Positions 7,301-13,529 of a DNA stretch of 13,803 nt are shown here, piece after piece. This stretch comes from an uncultured Roseburia sp. (GTDB lineage Bacteria; Bacillota; Clostridia; Lachnospirales; Lachnospiraceae), in the NCBI GenBank assembly GCA_947057405.1, contig CAMSEJ010000022.1, positions 1 to 13,803 on the forward strand, in the 5' to 3' direction. Position numbers and translations under genes: made by a program. The notes below the pieces were generated by a model. That model was not told where the DNA came from. It did no database searches and saw only the letters and a program-made list of their open reading frames with translations. Positions within the stretch are counted from its first letter, which is position 1. Every line of letters starts with the position of its first letter.

Positions 7301-8572
7301 ATGAAAAAAAACATATTTATTGTATGCTTCCTTGCCATGCTGGCACTGTCTGTCTGCCGTACAACAGACATAAAAGCAGCGCTAAAAGAGGACGCCTGGG
7401 ATTATACCCGGGCAATCACCGAAACAGAACCGGGGTTCAAATACTATGCCTATCCGTCAAAAGACGGAAAAGAAGCGTGGATTTACGGTATTTCGTGCAA
7501 TTACACGAATCCGAAGAATACCACATTATCCATACCCAAAACCATAGACGGACGAAAGGTCACCCGTATCGGCGAAGCTTACCGGACTGCGGACGAACGC
7601 CTGAATATCTTTTTTACCGCATTGGGAACCGGAAAAATCATATACGTAAACCGTATCAAAAAGGTGATTATTCCGAACACGGTAGAAATCATTGAACCAC
7701 ATACGTTTGGTGAGTTTCATCGGTTAGAAACCATAAAACTCCCTAAAAATGTCGCCAAAATCGATAAGAATACCTTTTATCGATGCAAAAAACTCAAAAA
7801 AGTAACGTTACCGGAACACTTAAAAGAACTGAATCCCCTGGCATTCAGCAACTGCCCGAATTTAAAAACACTGAAGCTGCCATCCAAAAACAGAGTTTTT
7901 CAGTTAAAAGGCAGGTGCCTGATCAACCGGAACGACAACGCACTGGTATTCGCTGCGGCCGGCGGCAAAACCATAAAGATTCCAGACGGGGTAAAAACCA
8001 TCAGACAAAATGCCTGCCAGAACGTTACCGCAACGGCTGTACATATTCCGGCATCCGTTATAAAGCTGGAAGAAAACGCCCTGACCAGCAAGAATATAAA
8101 AGATATAACCGTGGCTGCAAACAATACGGCACTCCGAAAAGACGGTCAATGTATTTACCGGATAAAGGACAAAAGCCTGGCTGCCGTTCTGATTGATGAA
8201 AACCGTAATCTGATTATTTCTGAACACGTTGAAAAAATAACACAGGAATACAGTAGGGTAAATTACAATGTATGGAGTTACAGCGACCTGAACAATGTAA
8301 GATTCCCTAAGAATTTGAAATTCGTCAAAGTACCCGGTTTCAGCTTGATGCCGGCAAAGAACGTTTATTTCACAGGTACAACGCCGCCTAAGGTAACAGA
8401 ACCAAAAGAAAACAAATGGATGGGGTATTCAAAGCTTCCCACAGGCTGCAATGTATACGTACCGAACAATTCTGTCAAGGCTTACAAAGCATGGTATAAA
8501 AAACAGGATGCACTCGGTTTGGTAAAATGGCATACTTATGACGGCAGTGTCCCGGATATCCAAACCGACTGA
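7301..8572 (+). CDS. Secreted BspA-type leucine-rich repeat protein (LRR_5)
   Basis: This predicted exported protein has 423 residues. The ATG at 7301 is chosen for its AAAGGAG ribosome binding site and because it begins a signal peptide: MKK, a hydrophobic core IFIVCFLAMLALSV (5-18) and an AxA-like site near DIKA-AL (26/27). The body holds irregular BspA/TpLRR repeats, such as VIIPNTVEIIEPHTFGE (122-138), IKLPKNVAKIDKNTFYRCKK (145-164) and VTLPEHLKELNPLAFSNCPN (168-187), with degenerate copies up to about 360. It ends in the family-typical VYVPNNSVKAYKAWYKK (385-401). No LPXTG or other anchor is seen, so it may be released. Codons are visibly more A-rich than the neighbours, hinting at transfer. 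Such proteins are common in gut bacteria and are linked to surface or host contact; the role here is unknown. Confidence 0.88.
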   Translation: MKKNIFIVCFLAMLALSVCRTTDIKAALKEDAWDYTRAITETEPGFKYYAYPSKDGKEAWIYGISCNYTNPKNTTLSIPKTIDGRKVTRIGEAYRTADERLNIFFTALGTGKIIYVNRIKKVIIPNTVEIIEPHTFGEFHRLETIKLPKNVAKIDKNTFYRCKKLKKVTLPEHLKELNPLAFSNCPNLKTLKLPSKNRVFQLKGRCLINRNDNALVFAAAGGKTIKIPDGVKTIRQNACQNVTATAVHIPASVIKLEENALTSKNIKDITVAANNTALRKDGQCIYRIKDKSLAAVLIDENRNLIISEHVEKITQEYSRVNYNVWSYSDLNNVRFPKNLKFVKVPGFSLMPAKNVYFTGTTPPKVTEPKENKWMGYSKLPTGCNVYVPNNSVKAYKAWYKKQDALGLVKWHTYDGSVPDIQTD

Positions 8573-8618
8573 TTTCAGCCAACAGGTACGAAAAACAATA
8601 AAACAGCTGATCCAAATA

Positions 8619-8655
8619 AGTCCCGGAGCAAAATCTGATTTTGCCTTCCGGGACT
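8619..8655. terminator. Bidirectional terminator between converging genes
   Basis: AGTCCCGGA (8619-8627) pairs with TCCGGGACT (8647-8655), and an inner GCAAAA/TTTTGC stem closes a TCTGA loop with a two-base bulge. It lies between the LRR stop and the methyltransferase stop. On the minus strand it is followed by TATTTGG; on the plus strand no T run follows, so it is better suited to the minus-strand operon. Confidence 0.65.
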
Positions 8656-8672
8656 ATCAGGCGAACGCTTCT

Positions 8673-9278
8673 TTATCCGCAAGAGACACTCTTTCTTACC
8701 AGAATATTCACCCAGGGCTTTTTCTTATAATCTTCCCTCACGTCCTCTGTTTCAAAGCACTCGATCAGTTCAAACTTCCCGTCCTTAAGAAACACCCGCG
8801 TCAGCTCTTCCATACTGTAATCACTGAAAAACCGCCCCAGACGCTCCTCCTCGTTCTGCCCGTATTTGACGGACGCATACAAAACCCCGCCCGGCTTTAA
8901 CGCCCGGCACAAAACGGCAAGCACGCCCGGCAGTTCGCTTTTTTTCAGATGAAGCAAAGACGCGCATGCCCAGACGCCGTCATAAACGCACTCCCCGCCC
9001 AGTTCGTCAAACCGCATACAGTCTACCGGCTGTCCAAGGTATGCCTGCGCCGTCCGGCACATTTCTGCCGAAGCGTCCATGGCGCGCACCAAAAATCCCT
9101 GTTCCAGAAAACACCTGCTGTCCCTTCCGCTGCCGCAGCCCGCGTCCAGTATATATGCCCCGGCCGGCAGCAGCCCGGTAAACTTGTTCCGGCAAAAACT
9201 CATATCTGCGCCAATCGTGCGGCTTACAAATTCTTCTGTGTGATTTTCATAATAAGAAATCGTTTTCTGATCAGCCAC
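8673..9278 (-). CDS. SAM-dependent class I methyltransferase, substrate unknown
   Basis: The 201 residues form a Rossmann-type methyltransferase: motif I ILDAGCGSGRDS (43-54) binds SAM, the acidic residue after strand 2 is Asp68 in AMDAS, a motif III-like region is DGVWACASLLHL (100-111), and LKPGGVLYASVK (128-139) follows. It resembles TehB/Methyltransf_25-type small-molecule methyltransferases, but the substrate cannot be read from sequence. Translation starts with GTG at 9278, touching the TAA of the thioesterase gene, with AAAGAGG five bases upstream, so the two are probably coupled. Placement behind mtnN and luxS is apt, because its by-product S-adenosylhomocysteine is their substrate. 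Confidence 0.88.
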   Translation of the reverse strand: MADQKTISYYENHTEEFVSRTIGADMSFCRNKFTGLLPAGAYILDAGCGSGRDSRCFLEQGFLVRAMDASAEMCRTAQAYLGQPVDCMRFDELGGECVYDGVWACASLLHLKKSELPGVLAVLCRALKPGGVLYASVKYGQNEEERLGRFFSDYSMEELTRVFLKDGKFELIECFETEDVREDYKKKPWVNILVRKSVSCG

Positions 9279-9668
9279 TTAAACCTCTTTCTTAGCGTCC
9301 GCCTTCTTCTGGAATTTCTCCGCCTGGATGATAAACCGCTCATGCGTGCCTTCGCCGACCCTGCCCGCTTCGTCTTCTACCGCTACGTCAAACAAAAGCC
9401 TTCTGCCGTCAACCTCCTTCAGCCGTGTTTTACAGGTCACCCGCATCCCGACCGGAGTCGCCGAAAGATGCTTGATCTGTAAGCTTGTGCCCACGGTTGC
9501 ACAGCCTTCTTCCAGTTCCTCTGCCACGCTTTTCCATGCGGTTTCTTCAATCAGTTCAATCATGGCGGGCGTTGCAAACACATCCAGCGTCCCGCTTGCG
9601 CGCGCCTTTGCGGTATGGCATTCTGCCACCGTAACCGTTCCTGTTCCTTCGATTCCTGCTGCTAACAT
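9279..9668 (-). CDS. FlK-like hotdog-fold thioesterase
   Basis: The 129 residues match the hotdog family of fluoroacetyl-CoA thioesterase FlK. The conserved elements are LDVFATPAMIELIEETA (28-44), HLSATPVG (67-74) and GEGTHERFII (105-114). Thr33, Glu41 and His67 have the same spacing as the FlK triad Thr42, Glu50 and His76, so the enzyme is probably active on a short acyl-CoA. Real fluoroacetate use is not implied; most relatives are general thioesterases of unknown substrate. The ATG at 9668 follows AGGAGG by five bases. It sits 9 bases behind luxS and touches the methyltransferase gene, so it is co-transcribed. A Lys-rich tail (118-127) is unremarkable. Confidence 0.85.
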   Translation of the reverse strand: MLAAGIEGTGTVTVAECHTAKARASGTLDVFATPAMIELIEETAWKSVAEELEEGCATVGTSLQIKHLSATPVGMRVTCKTRLKEVDGRRLLFDVAVEDEAGRVGEGTHERFIIQAEKFQKKADAKKEV

Positions 9669-9677
9669 ATCTTCCTC

Positions 9678-10157
9678 CTATTCCGGATATTGCAAACGTT
9701 CTTCACTGATGGATGAAAGCACCTCGTCATAAAATTTCTTCGCCAGGTAATTTGCCATCGGAAGATTCATATCCAAATAATTGCCGCAGTCGCGCTCGCA
9801 TGCCCCCGGCACCTCGTCTTTAAAATCACGCATAAACGCAAACAGTTCCTTTAACAAATCCACAATGTCGCGGGACTCATAATCCCCGGCAAGAATCAGA
9901 TAAAACCCTGTCCTGCAGCCCATCGGCCCAAAATATACGGTTTTCTCCCCGTACTCGCTGTGGTTGCGCAGAAATGTCGCTCCCAGATGCTCAATTGTAT
10001 GTACCTCCGCCGTATTCATCACCGGCTCAAAATTCGGGCGCGTCATGCGGATGTCAAACGTCGTCAGCGTTTCGCCGCCCGCGTGATCCTTACGGGATAC
10101 GTATACGCCCGGTAACAGTGTTAAATGGTTTACGGTAAAGCTGTCTATTTTTTTCAT
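9678..10157 (-). CDS. luxS: S-ribosylhomocysteine lyase LuxS
   Basis: LuxS splits S-ribosylhomocysteine into homocysteine and DPD, the precursor of the AI-2 signal. The 159 residues are full length. The metal site is HTIEH (53-57, His53 and His57) plus Cys124 in ERDCGN; the catalytic Glu56 and Cys81 (GCRTGFY) are present, as are the conserved MNTAEVHTIEHLGATFLRN and FGPMGCRTGF stretches. The ATG overlaps the mtnN stop by four bases (ATGA), with GGGAGG upstream, so translation is likely coupled. MtnN makes the substrate of LuxS, so the pair is the complete SAH-recycling branch of the activated methyl cycle. Confidence 0.98.
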   Translation of the reverse strand: MKKIDSFTVNHLTLLPGVYVSRKDHAGGETLTTFDIRMTRPNFEPVMNTAEVHTIEHLGATFLRNHSEYGEKTVYFGPMGCRTGFYLILAGDYESRDIVDLLKELFAFMRDFKDEVPGACERDCGNYLDMNLPMANYLAKKFYDEVLSSISEERLQYPE

Positions 10158-10849
10158 ACGAACCTCCCTGCCAAATCCGTAATCAAACGCACGGAATGCT
10201 CAATTGCCTTTGCTTCAAACGTGGGATAATCCACCTCGGCGCTGTCGTCCGCCTTGTCGGAAATCGCGCGCACAATCAGAAACGGGACCTGATTCAAATA
10301 CGCCACATGCGCAATCGCCGCGCCCTCCATTTCCGTACAATACCCGTCAAATGTCCGGATCAGCCACTCCTTTTTCTCTTTGCTCGAAATAAACTGATCA
10401 CCGCTTACCACGCGCCCTTCGTGGACATGGATATCGGGATTTACTTCGATACAGCTTTCCTTTGCCGCCTGCCTGAGTTTTTCGTCCGCGGCAAACGCAT
10501 CCGTATCCAGCCCCGGCACCTGCCCCGGCGCATAGCCAAATACCGCCACGTCCATATCGTGTTCTATCGCGTCCGTCGCCAGCACAATGTCCCCGATATC
10601 AATTTCCGCCCGAAGCGACCCGGCAATTCCGGTATTAATCACGCAGCTTACCGGAAACCTGTCAATCATCACCTGCGTACAGCAGGCCGCATTGACCTTG
10701 CCGATCCCGGCGCGCACGACCACCGCTTCCCTGCCGTTTAGCTTCCCTTTGTAAAACTCCATGGAGGACGCCTCCACAACCTCCACTTCGGTCATAAGCT
10801 CTTTTAATTTTGCCACTTCCGTATCCATGGCACCGATAATTCCTAACAT
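10154..10849 (-). CDS. mtnN: 5'-methylthioadenosine/S-adenosylhomocysteine nucleosidase
   Basis: MtnN (Pfs) cleaves adenine from S-adenosylhomocysteine and methylthioadenosine. The 231 residues are typical. It begins MLGIIGAMDTEVAKLKELM; Glu11, Glu175 in CTEMEGAAIAHVA (171-183) and Asp198 in RAISDKADD (194-202) correspond to the catalytic residues known for the E. coli enzyme, and GIGKVNAA (48-55) and NTGIAGSL (72-79) line the active site. The ATG at 10849 follows GGAAGGG. It lies 25 bases behind the lipoprotein gene and overlaps luxS, whose substrate it makes. Confidence 0.97.
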   Translation of the reverse strand: MLGIIGAMDTEVAKLKELMTEVEVVEASSMEFYKGKLNGREAVVVRAGIGKVNAACCTQVMIDRFPVSCVINTGIAGSLRAEIDIGDIVLATDAIEHDMDVAVFGYAPGQVPGLDTDAFAADEKLRQAAKESCIEVNPDIHVHEGRVVSGDQFISSKEKKEWLIRTFDGYCTEMEGAAIAHVAYLNQVPFLIVRAISDKADDSAEVDYPTFEAKAIEHSVRLITDLAGRFV

Positions 10850-10874
10850 AACGTTTCCCTTCCTGTAAATATAC

Positions 10875-11519
10875 TTAATGTACCTCTGCCTTTTTGACCA
10901 GATTCAGCACCGGATCGCCTTTCCGGTTTTTAATTACCAGCGTCTGCTCCGTAGCCTCATATACATATTTTGTACGGCCCGCATGATCGGCCAGCGTGAT
11001 ATTGCCGTCCTTTTTTGCATCATAATATTCCTTTACCTGCAAAACGACAGTGCCGTCTTCTTTAAAAATGTACTGGTAGCTGTCCCCGTCTTCTCCAATC
11101 TGGTATGTCCCTTCAAACTGCTTTCCCGAAAGCAGCCCGTCTTCTCCTTTGAGCGGAGTCAGCTTCATCGGGTTCGTATCCAGACTGAATTCTTCTGATG
11201 TAAAAGTCAGTATGATATGCCCGTCTTCCCTGCGCGCCAGGTATTCGGTAAAGCTGTAATCCTCCGGCAGCTCCCTGCTGATATCATCCAGACAAATCCG
11301 CACCACCGTCTCCCCTTCCCCGTTTTGGGAAAGCTCATAAATTCCTGCCTGCGAAACGGTCAGCGTACTGTCTGCACGAAAATCAAACTCCATATTTTCC
11401 ATGCCCTCAAAATAATATACATCCTCAAAGATCACCTCTGAAGGCGGATATTTCTGCTTTGCGCAGCCGGACAAGAATACCATGGCCATGATGATTACCA
11501 TACCTGTTACTTTGTACAT
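10875..11519 (-). CDS. Predicted lipoprotein of unknown function
   Basis: I do not recognise a family. The 214-residue protein starts with a lipoprotein signal peptide: hydrophobic VTGMVIIMAMVF (4-15) and lipobox LSGC (16-19), with Cys19 the likely lipidated residue. After that it is soluble and beta-rich, with repeated short segments such as FDFRADSTLTVSQAGIYEL and YIFKEDGTVVLQVKEYY that resemble the strand patterns of small secreted lipocalin-like or DUF-type proteins; this resemblance is weak. The ATG at 11519 has GTGAGG seven bases ahead. It is first in the operon with mtnN and luxS behind it, and the promoter at 11566-11593 serves it. No functional tie to the methyl cycle is visible. Confidence 0.85.
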   Translation of the reverse strand: MYKVTGMVIIMAMVFLSGCAKQKYPPSEVIFEDVYYFEGMENMEFDFRADSTLTVSQAGIYELSQNGEGETVVRICLDDISRELPEDYSFTEYLARREDGHIILTFTSEEFSLDTNPMKLTPLKGEDGLLSGKQFEGTYQIGEDGDSYQYIFKEDGTVVLQVKEYYDAKKDGNITLADHAGRTKYVYEATEQTLVIKNRKGDPVLNLVKKAEVH

Positions 11520-11565
11520 GCAGTTACCTCACTTTTTACCTTGATCAATCCCCCGGGACGTTTCC

Positions 11566-11593
11566 ATTATAGCATATCTTCTGGCGCAATCAA
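11566..11593 (-). promoter_or_regulatory. Promoter of the lipoprotein-mtnN-luxS operon
   Basis: Minus-strand TTGATT (11588-11593) and consensus TATAAT (11566-11571) are 16 nt apart, with TGC before the -10 box (extended -10). It is 46 bases upstream of the lipoprotein ATG. No other good promoter is visible before mtnN, so this one probably drives all five genes. Confidence 0.75.
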
Positions 11594-11698
11594 TGATAAT
11601 TTTTGGAATCGAAAGACTGATATGCAGCCGCGCTTCTTTGCTCCCAGGCTATTTTACAATTACAATTGACAAAGCGGAAAATCCCAAAGAAAGAACTG

Positions 11699-11728
11699 TT
11701 AAAACAACAGGCCATTCTGCATGGCCTG
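11699..11728 (-). terminator. Terminator behind the flavodoxin-like gene
   Basis: CAGGCCAT (11708-11715) and ATGGCCTG (11721-11728) form an 8-bp stem with a TCTGC loop. On the minus strand it is followed by TTGTTTTAA, a T-rich tail. It lies about 50 bases after the flavodoxin stop. The remaining bases between this gene and the lipoprotein promoter (about 11594-11698) show nothing further. Confidence 0.72.
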
Positions 11729-11779
11729 CTATTGTGAAATCGCCAATGGTTTATCGGCCAAACCCTATTTTCATCCGTT

Positions 11780-12226
11780 TTATTCTCTGCCGATTATTTT
11801 ATCGTAAAATGCTACAGCACCCATTATCTCTTCTTCGGTCGGATGCCCTTTGGCAATGCCTCCAACCAGTTTAAACGGGCCATAGGTATCATAACCTCTG
11901 CAGCCATAGTGCCCCATTATCCTTGCGCCATTTGATTCAAGCGTTCTGGTAATATTCTTCACATACCTATTACTTGGATTTCCACAGGTATATAGAAGAA
12001 ACACCTGGCTGCCTGATGGAATTTTTATGGCAAACTCCTCCATGCGTCTGTAGAACTTTCCAAAAGCAATCCCGGCGGCAAGGCCCACCATATCATAGCC
12101 CGACAGGTCTACGGATTCTGCATGTTCAATGCCGGCAGTTTCTACATTATATTTTTTTGAAATTGCATCCACAAGCTTTTTTGTATTCCCATGGTGGGTG
12201 GATTCATAAATGACAATAGATTTCAT
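11780..12226 (-). CDS. Flavodoxin-like protein
   Basis: The 148-residue protein is a small flavodoxin-fold electron carrier or FMN-binding protein. It starts MKSIVIYESTHHGNTKKL, where ESTHHGNT (8-15) is the FMN phosphate loop. Further FMN-contact loops are AAGIAFGKFY (50-59) and YTCGN (79-83), and YGCRGYDTYGPFK (107-119) with GIAKGHPTEEE (123-133) is typical of the short flavodoxin family of clostridia. The ATG at 12226 has CGGGAGG nine bases upstream. A promoter is visible at 12276-12304 and a terminator at 11699-11728, so it appears to be a single-gene unit. The redox partner is not evident. Confidence 0.9.
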   Translation of the reverse strand: MKSIVIYESTHHGNTKKLVDAISKKYNVETAGIEHAESVDLSGYDMVGLAAGIAFGKFYRRMEEFAIKIPSGSQVFLLYTCGNPSNRYVKNITRTLESNGARIMGHYGCRGYDTYGPFKLVGGIAKGHPTEEEIMGAVAFYDKIIGRE

Positions 12227-12275
12227 AAAAATATACCTCCCGCCTGATAGGCCAGATAATAGTTTTCCTATTCAT

Positions 12276-12304
12276 AATATAAACCGTTTCGTTTCAAAAT
12301 ACAA
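12276..12304 (-). promoter_or_regulatory. Putative promoter of the flavodoxin-like gene
   Basis: Minus-strand TTGTAT (12299-12304) and TATATT (12276-12281) are 17 nt apart, about 50 bases before the ATG. The -35 match is moderate. Confidence 0.55.
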
Positions 12305-12407
12305 TACTCCACGAGAGGATCGAATACCCATTCCATGCTTTTTGGATTCTGTCATTCTCAAACAACTCCGTTATATCTTCGTCGGAACAATCCCTTCTCT
12401 TTTTCAT
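12294..12407 (-). CDS. Doubtful 37-residue ORF
   Basis: The frame encodes a short peptide beginning MKKRRDCSDEDITELFENDR, rich in charged residues. Its ATG overlaps the stop of the preceding 97-codon frame as ATGA, and GGAAAGTGAG lies further upstream as a weak ribosome binding site. The end of the frame overlaps the flavodoxin promoter. I recognise no family. It may be a remnant in a degenerate stretch. Confidence 0.2.
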   Translation of the reverse strand: MKKRRDCSDEDITELFENDRIQKAWNGYSILSWSIVF

Positions 12408-12749
12408 TTTGTACTTTTCTCACTTTCCAAAATCATATCAGTAAGGGAGTTCCCTACTTGACATTCATTCTTTGTATTATAATCACAGGTAAAAATGGGA
12501 AGAACTGTCGGTAAGATGCTCCGACATTGTACATTATCACTTTTCTTAAAAGACATTATGCTCCGCAAAGACATGGATAAATTTTCCGGATTTTCTTTTA
12601 CGCGCATACAGTCCGTATAATATGACGGAAAGACAGACTGGGCATAGGTCTGGATATGCTGCACCATGCAGAACAAGTTCGTCTTTGCAATGTTCACCGT
12701 TCGGATTTTCCCGGCCCAGAGCGTGTTTGAAAAATGCGCCGTTTATTTT
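12404..12749 (-). other. Degenerate or interspersed sequence with open stretches in several frames
   Basis: Three overlapping minus-strand frames each stay open for part of this stretch. One (12404-12697, 97 codons, GTG start, no ribosome binding site) contains MRVKENPENLSMSLRSIMSF. Another (12546-12749, 67 codons, no usual start) contains CKDELVLHGAAYPDLCPVC. The third reads IFQTRSGPG near 12730. None has a convincing start or a family I can name with confidence. Multi-frame openness plus peptide pieces like FQTRS recalls interspersed sequences of Lachnospiraceae annotated as small orphan or DUF6783-type proteins, but this comes from memory and is unverified. A CCGACA/TGTCGG inverted repeat lies at 12506-12526. 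Confidence 0.35.
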
Positions 12750-12763
12750 TTAATACAGATGAA

Positions 12764-13072
12764 TCAGGGTAACAATATACATCCGTCATCTTTGTACTCC
12801 TTTTTTATCTCACGGATAACCTGCTCCGCTGTTTTCTTACATCTCATAATATAAAACTGTATCATCTTCCATTTCTGGTCGCTCCTTTCGTTATGGCTTG
12901 TTTTTGGACAACAAAAAAGAGCCTGTTTACGGCTGGCTCTAAAGTCGTCTTTAAGGATGCGGCATTTTAGGTCATTTAGATAAGTTTCGTCAGCCCAAGC
13001 CAATGTATCCCTGTTCCTGTCCATGAAATTACCCATGCCTTTTTTGATTAAGTCTTCAATCAGGTTATTCAT
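12764..13072 (-). pseudogene. Probable broken small gene: N-terminal fragment joined to downstream sequence
   Basis: The 102-codon frame starts with a very good ribosome binding site (AAAGGAG, 6 nt from ATG at 13072). The first 44 residues look genuine (MNNLIEDLIKKGMGNFMDRN, then RDTLAWADETYLNDLK). At codon 45 the DNA turns into a Rho-independent terminator hairpin followed by six T, an unlikely thing to find in a live coding sequence. Past it is another ribosome binding site (AAAGGAG) before an 11-codon frame (12837-12872) that stops where the original frame continues as KKTAEQVIREIKKEYKDDG. This pattern suggests a deletion that joined two small genes. I do not recognise the family. Confidence 0.5.
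12912..12940 (-). terminator. Rho-independent terminator inside the 12764-13072 frame
   Basis: AGAGCC (12918-12923) and GGCTCT (12935-12940) pair with an 11-nt loop, and the minus strand continues into TTTTTTGT. Transcription from upstream of 13072 should end here. Confidence 0.72.
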
Positions 13073-13177
13073 TTTCGTCTCCTTTCGGTGTTATATTTCA
13101 AAAAATGCACCCGATAATTTTTACTGTTTTTGATGGTAAAATGTTTATGGATAAATTCAAAGAGTAGAAAATGCAGA

Positions 13178-13206
13178 TTGCCAAATAGCTTAATATATAC
13201 TACAAT
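13178..13206 (+). promoter_or_regulatory. Promoter of the small toxin-like gene
   Basis: TTGCCA (13178-13183) and TACAAT (13201-13206) are 17 nt apart. A transcript would start near 13213, just before the leader GGAG. Between 13073 and 13177 nothing else is recognisable apart from the divergent gene's ribosome binding site. In the present arrangement the promoter is about 325 bases from the toxin ATG because the 245-bp element is inserted between them. Confidence 0.6.
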
Positions 13207-13240
13207 CTGTAAATGGAGTAACTGTGTTACAAGGTGGTAG

Positions 13241-13247
13241 CCTCCCC
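13241..13247 (+). promoter_or_regulatory. Anti-Shine-Dalgarno arm of the toxin leader
   Basis: CCTCCCC is the exact complement of GGGGAGG at 13515-13521, the ribosome binding site of the toxin. In the element-free sequence the two arms lie 15 bases apart and an inner CTTC-ACA-GAAG (13250-13260) stacks under them, giving a strong hairpin. In the present sequence 267 bases separate them. Confidence 0.55.
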
Positions 13248-13252
13248 AACTT

Positions 13253-13260
13253 CACAGAAG
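13253..13260 (+). repeat. Target-site duplication, left copy
   Basis: CACAGAAG directly abuts the left terminal inverted repeat and recurs exactly at 13506-13513. Confidence 0.85.
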
Positions 13261-13505
13261 GGTAGTGTTAAACAGTTTATGAAAAAACTGCCCTCTTTCT
13301 GCCTCTTAGAGACCATTATATTTATGCTTCGCAAATCCCTGTCAAGCCTGAAATTAACGGGCTTTCAGCCCGGGCTTGACAGGAATTTGGAAGCAAAATA
13401 ATTGGTCACTAAGAGGGAGAAAGAGGAGGTATAGGCACCGAGAGGCTCAATCCCTTGATTTTACTGGGGTTGAAGCGATTTTGGTGTGTTAATCTTGACA
13501 CTACC
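13261..13505. mobile_element. MITE-like 245-bp non-coding element with TIRs and 8-bp target duplication
   Basis: The element starts GGTAGTGTTAA and ends with the inverted TTGACACTACC (outer 8 bases exact, 10 of 11 overall). Exact CACAGAAG duplications flank it. It has no transposase. The inside is a long imperfect hairpin: 13292-13348 pairs with 13373-13426 (for example CCTCTTTCT with AGAAAGAGG, and CCTGTCAAGCC with GGCTTGACAGG), and smaller hairpins occur on each side (CAGTTT/AAACTG at 13273-13290; TCAATCCC/GGGGTTGA at 13447-13473). Eight-base duplications and ends of this sort suggest mobilisation by an IS256-type transposase in trans, which is inference. Confidence 0.8.
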
Positions 13506-13513
13506 CACAGAAG
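13506..13513 (+). repeat. Target-site duplication, right copy
   Basis: CACAGAAG abuts the right terminal repeat and is identical to 13253-13260. It is followed immediately by the GGGGAGG ribosome binding site of the toxin. Confidence 0.85.
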
Positions 13514-13529
13514 AGGGGAGGGGATGCAT

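Larger units (their letters stand above)
13224..13260 (+). pseudogene. 5' part of a leader ORF interrupted by the 245-bp element
   Basis: GTG at 13224 has GGAG five bases upstream. If the element (13261-13505) and one copy of the duplication are removed, the frame reads VLQGGSLPNFTEEGRGCI and stops at TGA 13531-13533, overlapping the toxin ATG as ATGA. The reading frame runs through both arms of the stem that would mask the toxin ribosome binding site. As present today the frame enters the element instead and stops at 13399-13401. The reconstruction is exact; its being translated is inference. Confidence 0.4.

Noticed and set aside
11593..11874. 93-codon plus-strand frame opposite the flavodoxin end
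   Set aside because: It runs through the terminator hairpin and over the flavodoxin gene, and has no ribosome binding site.
13224..13401. 58-codon frame running from the leader GTG into the 245-bp element
   Set aside because: It exists only because of the insertion; the part inside the element is hairpin sequence and has no protein character.
13253..13513. CRISPR-like pair of short direct repeats
   Set aside because: There are only two copies of an 8-bp repeat, and they are explained fully as a target-site duplication.
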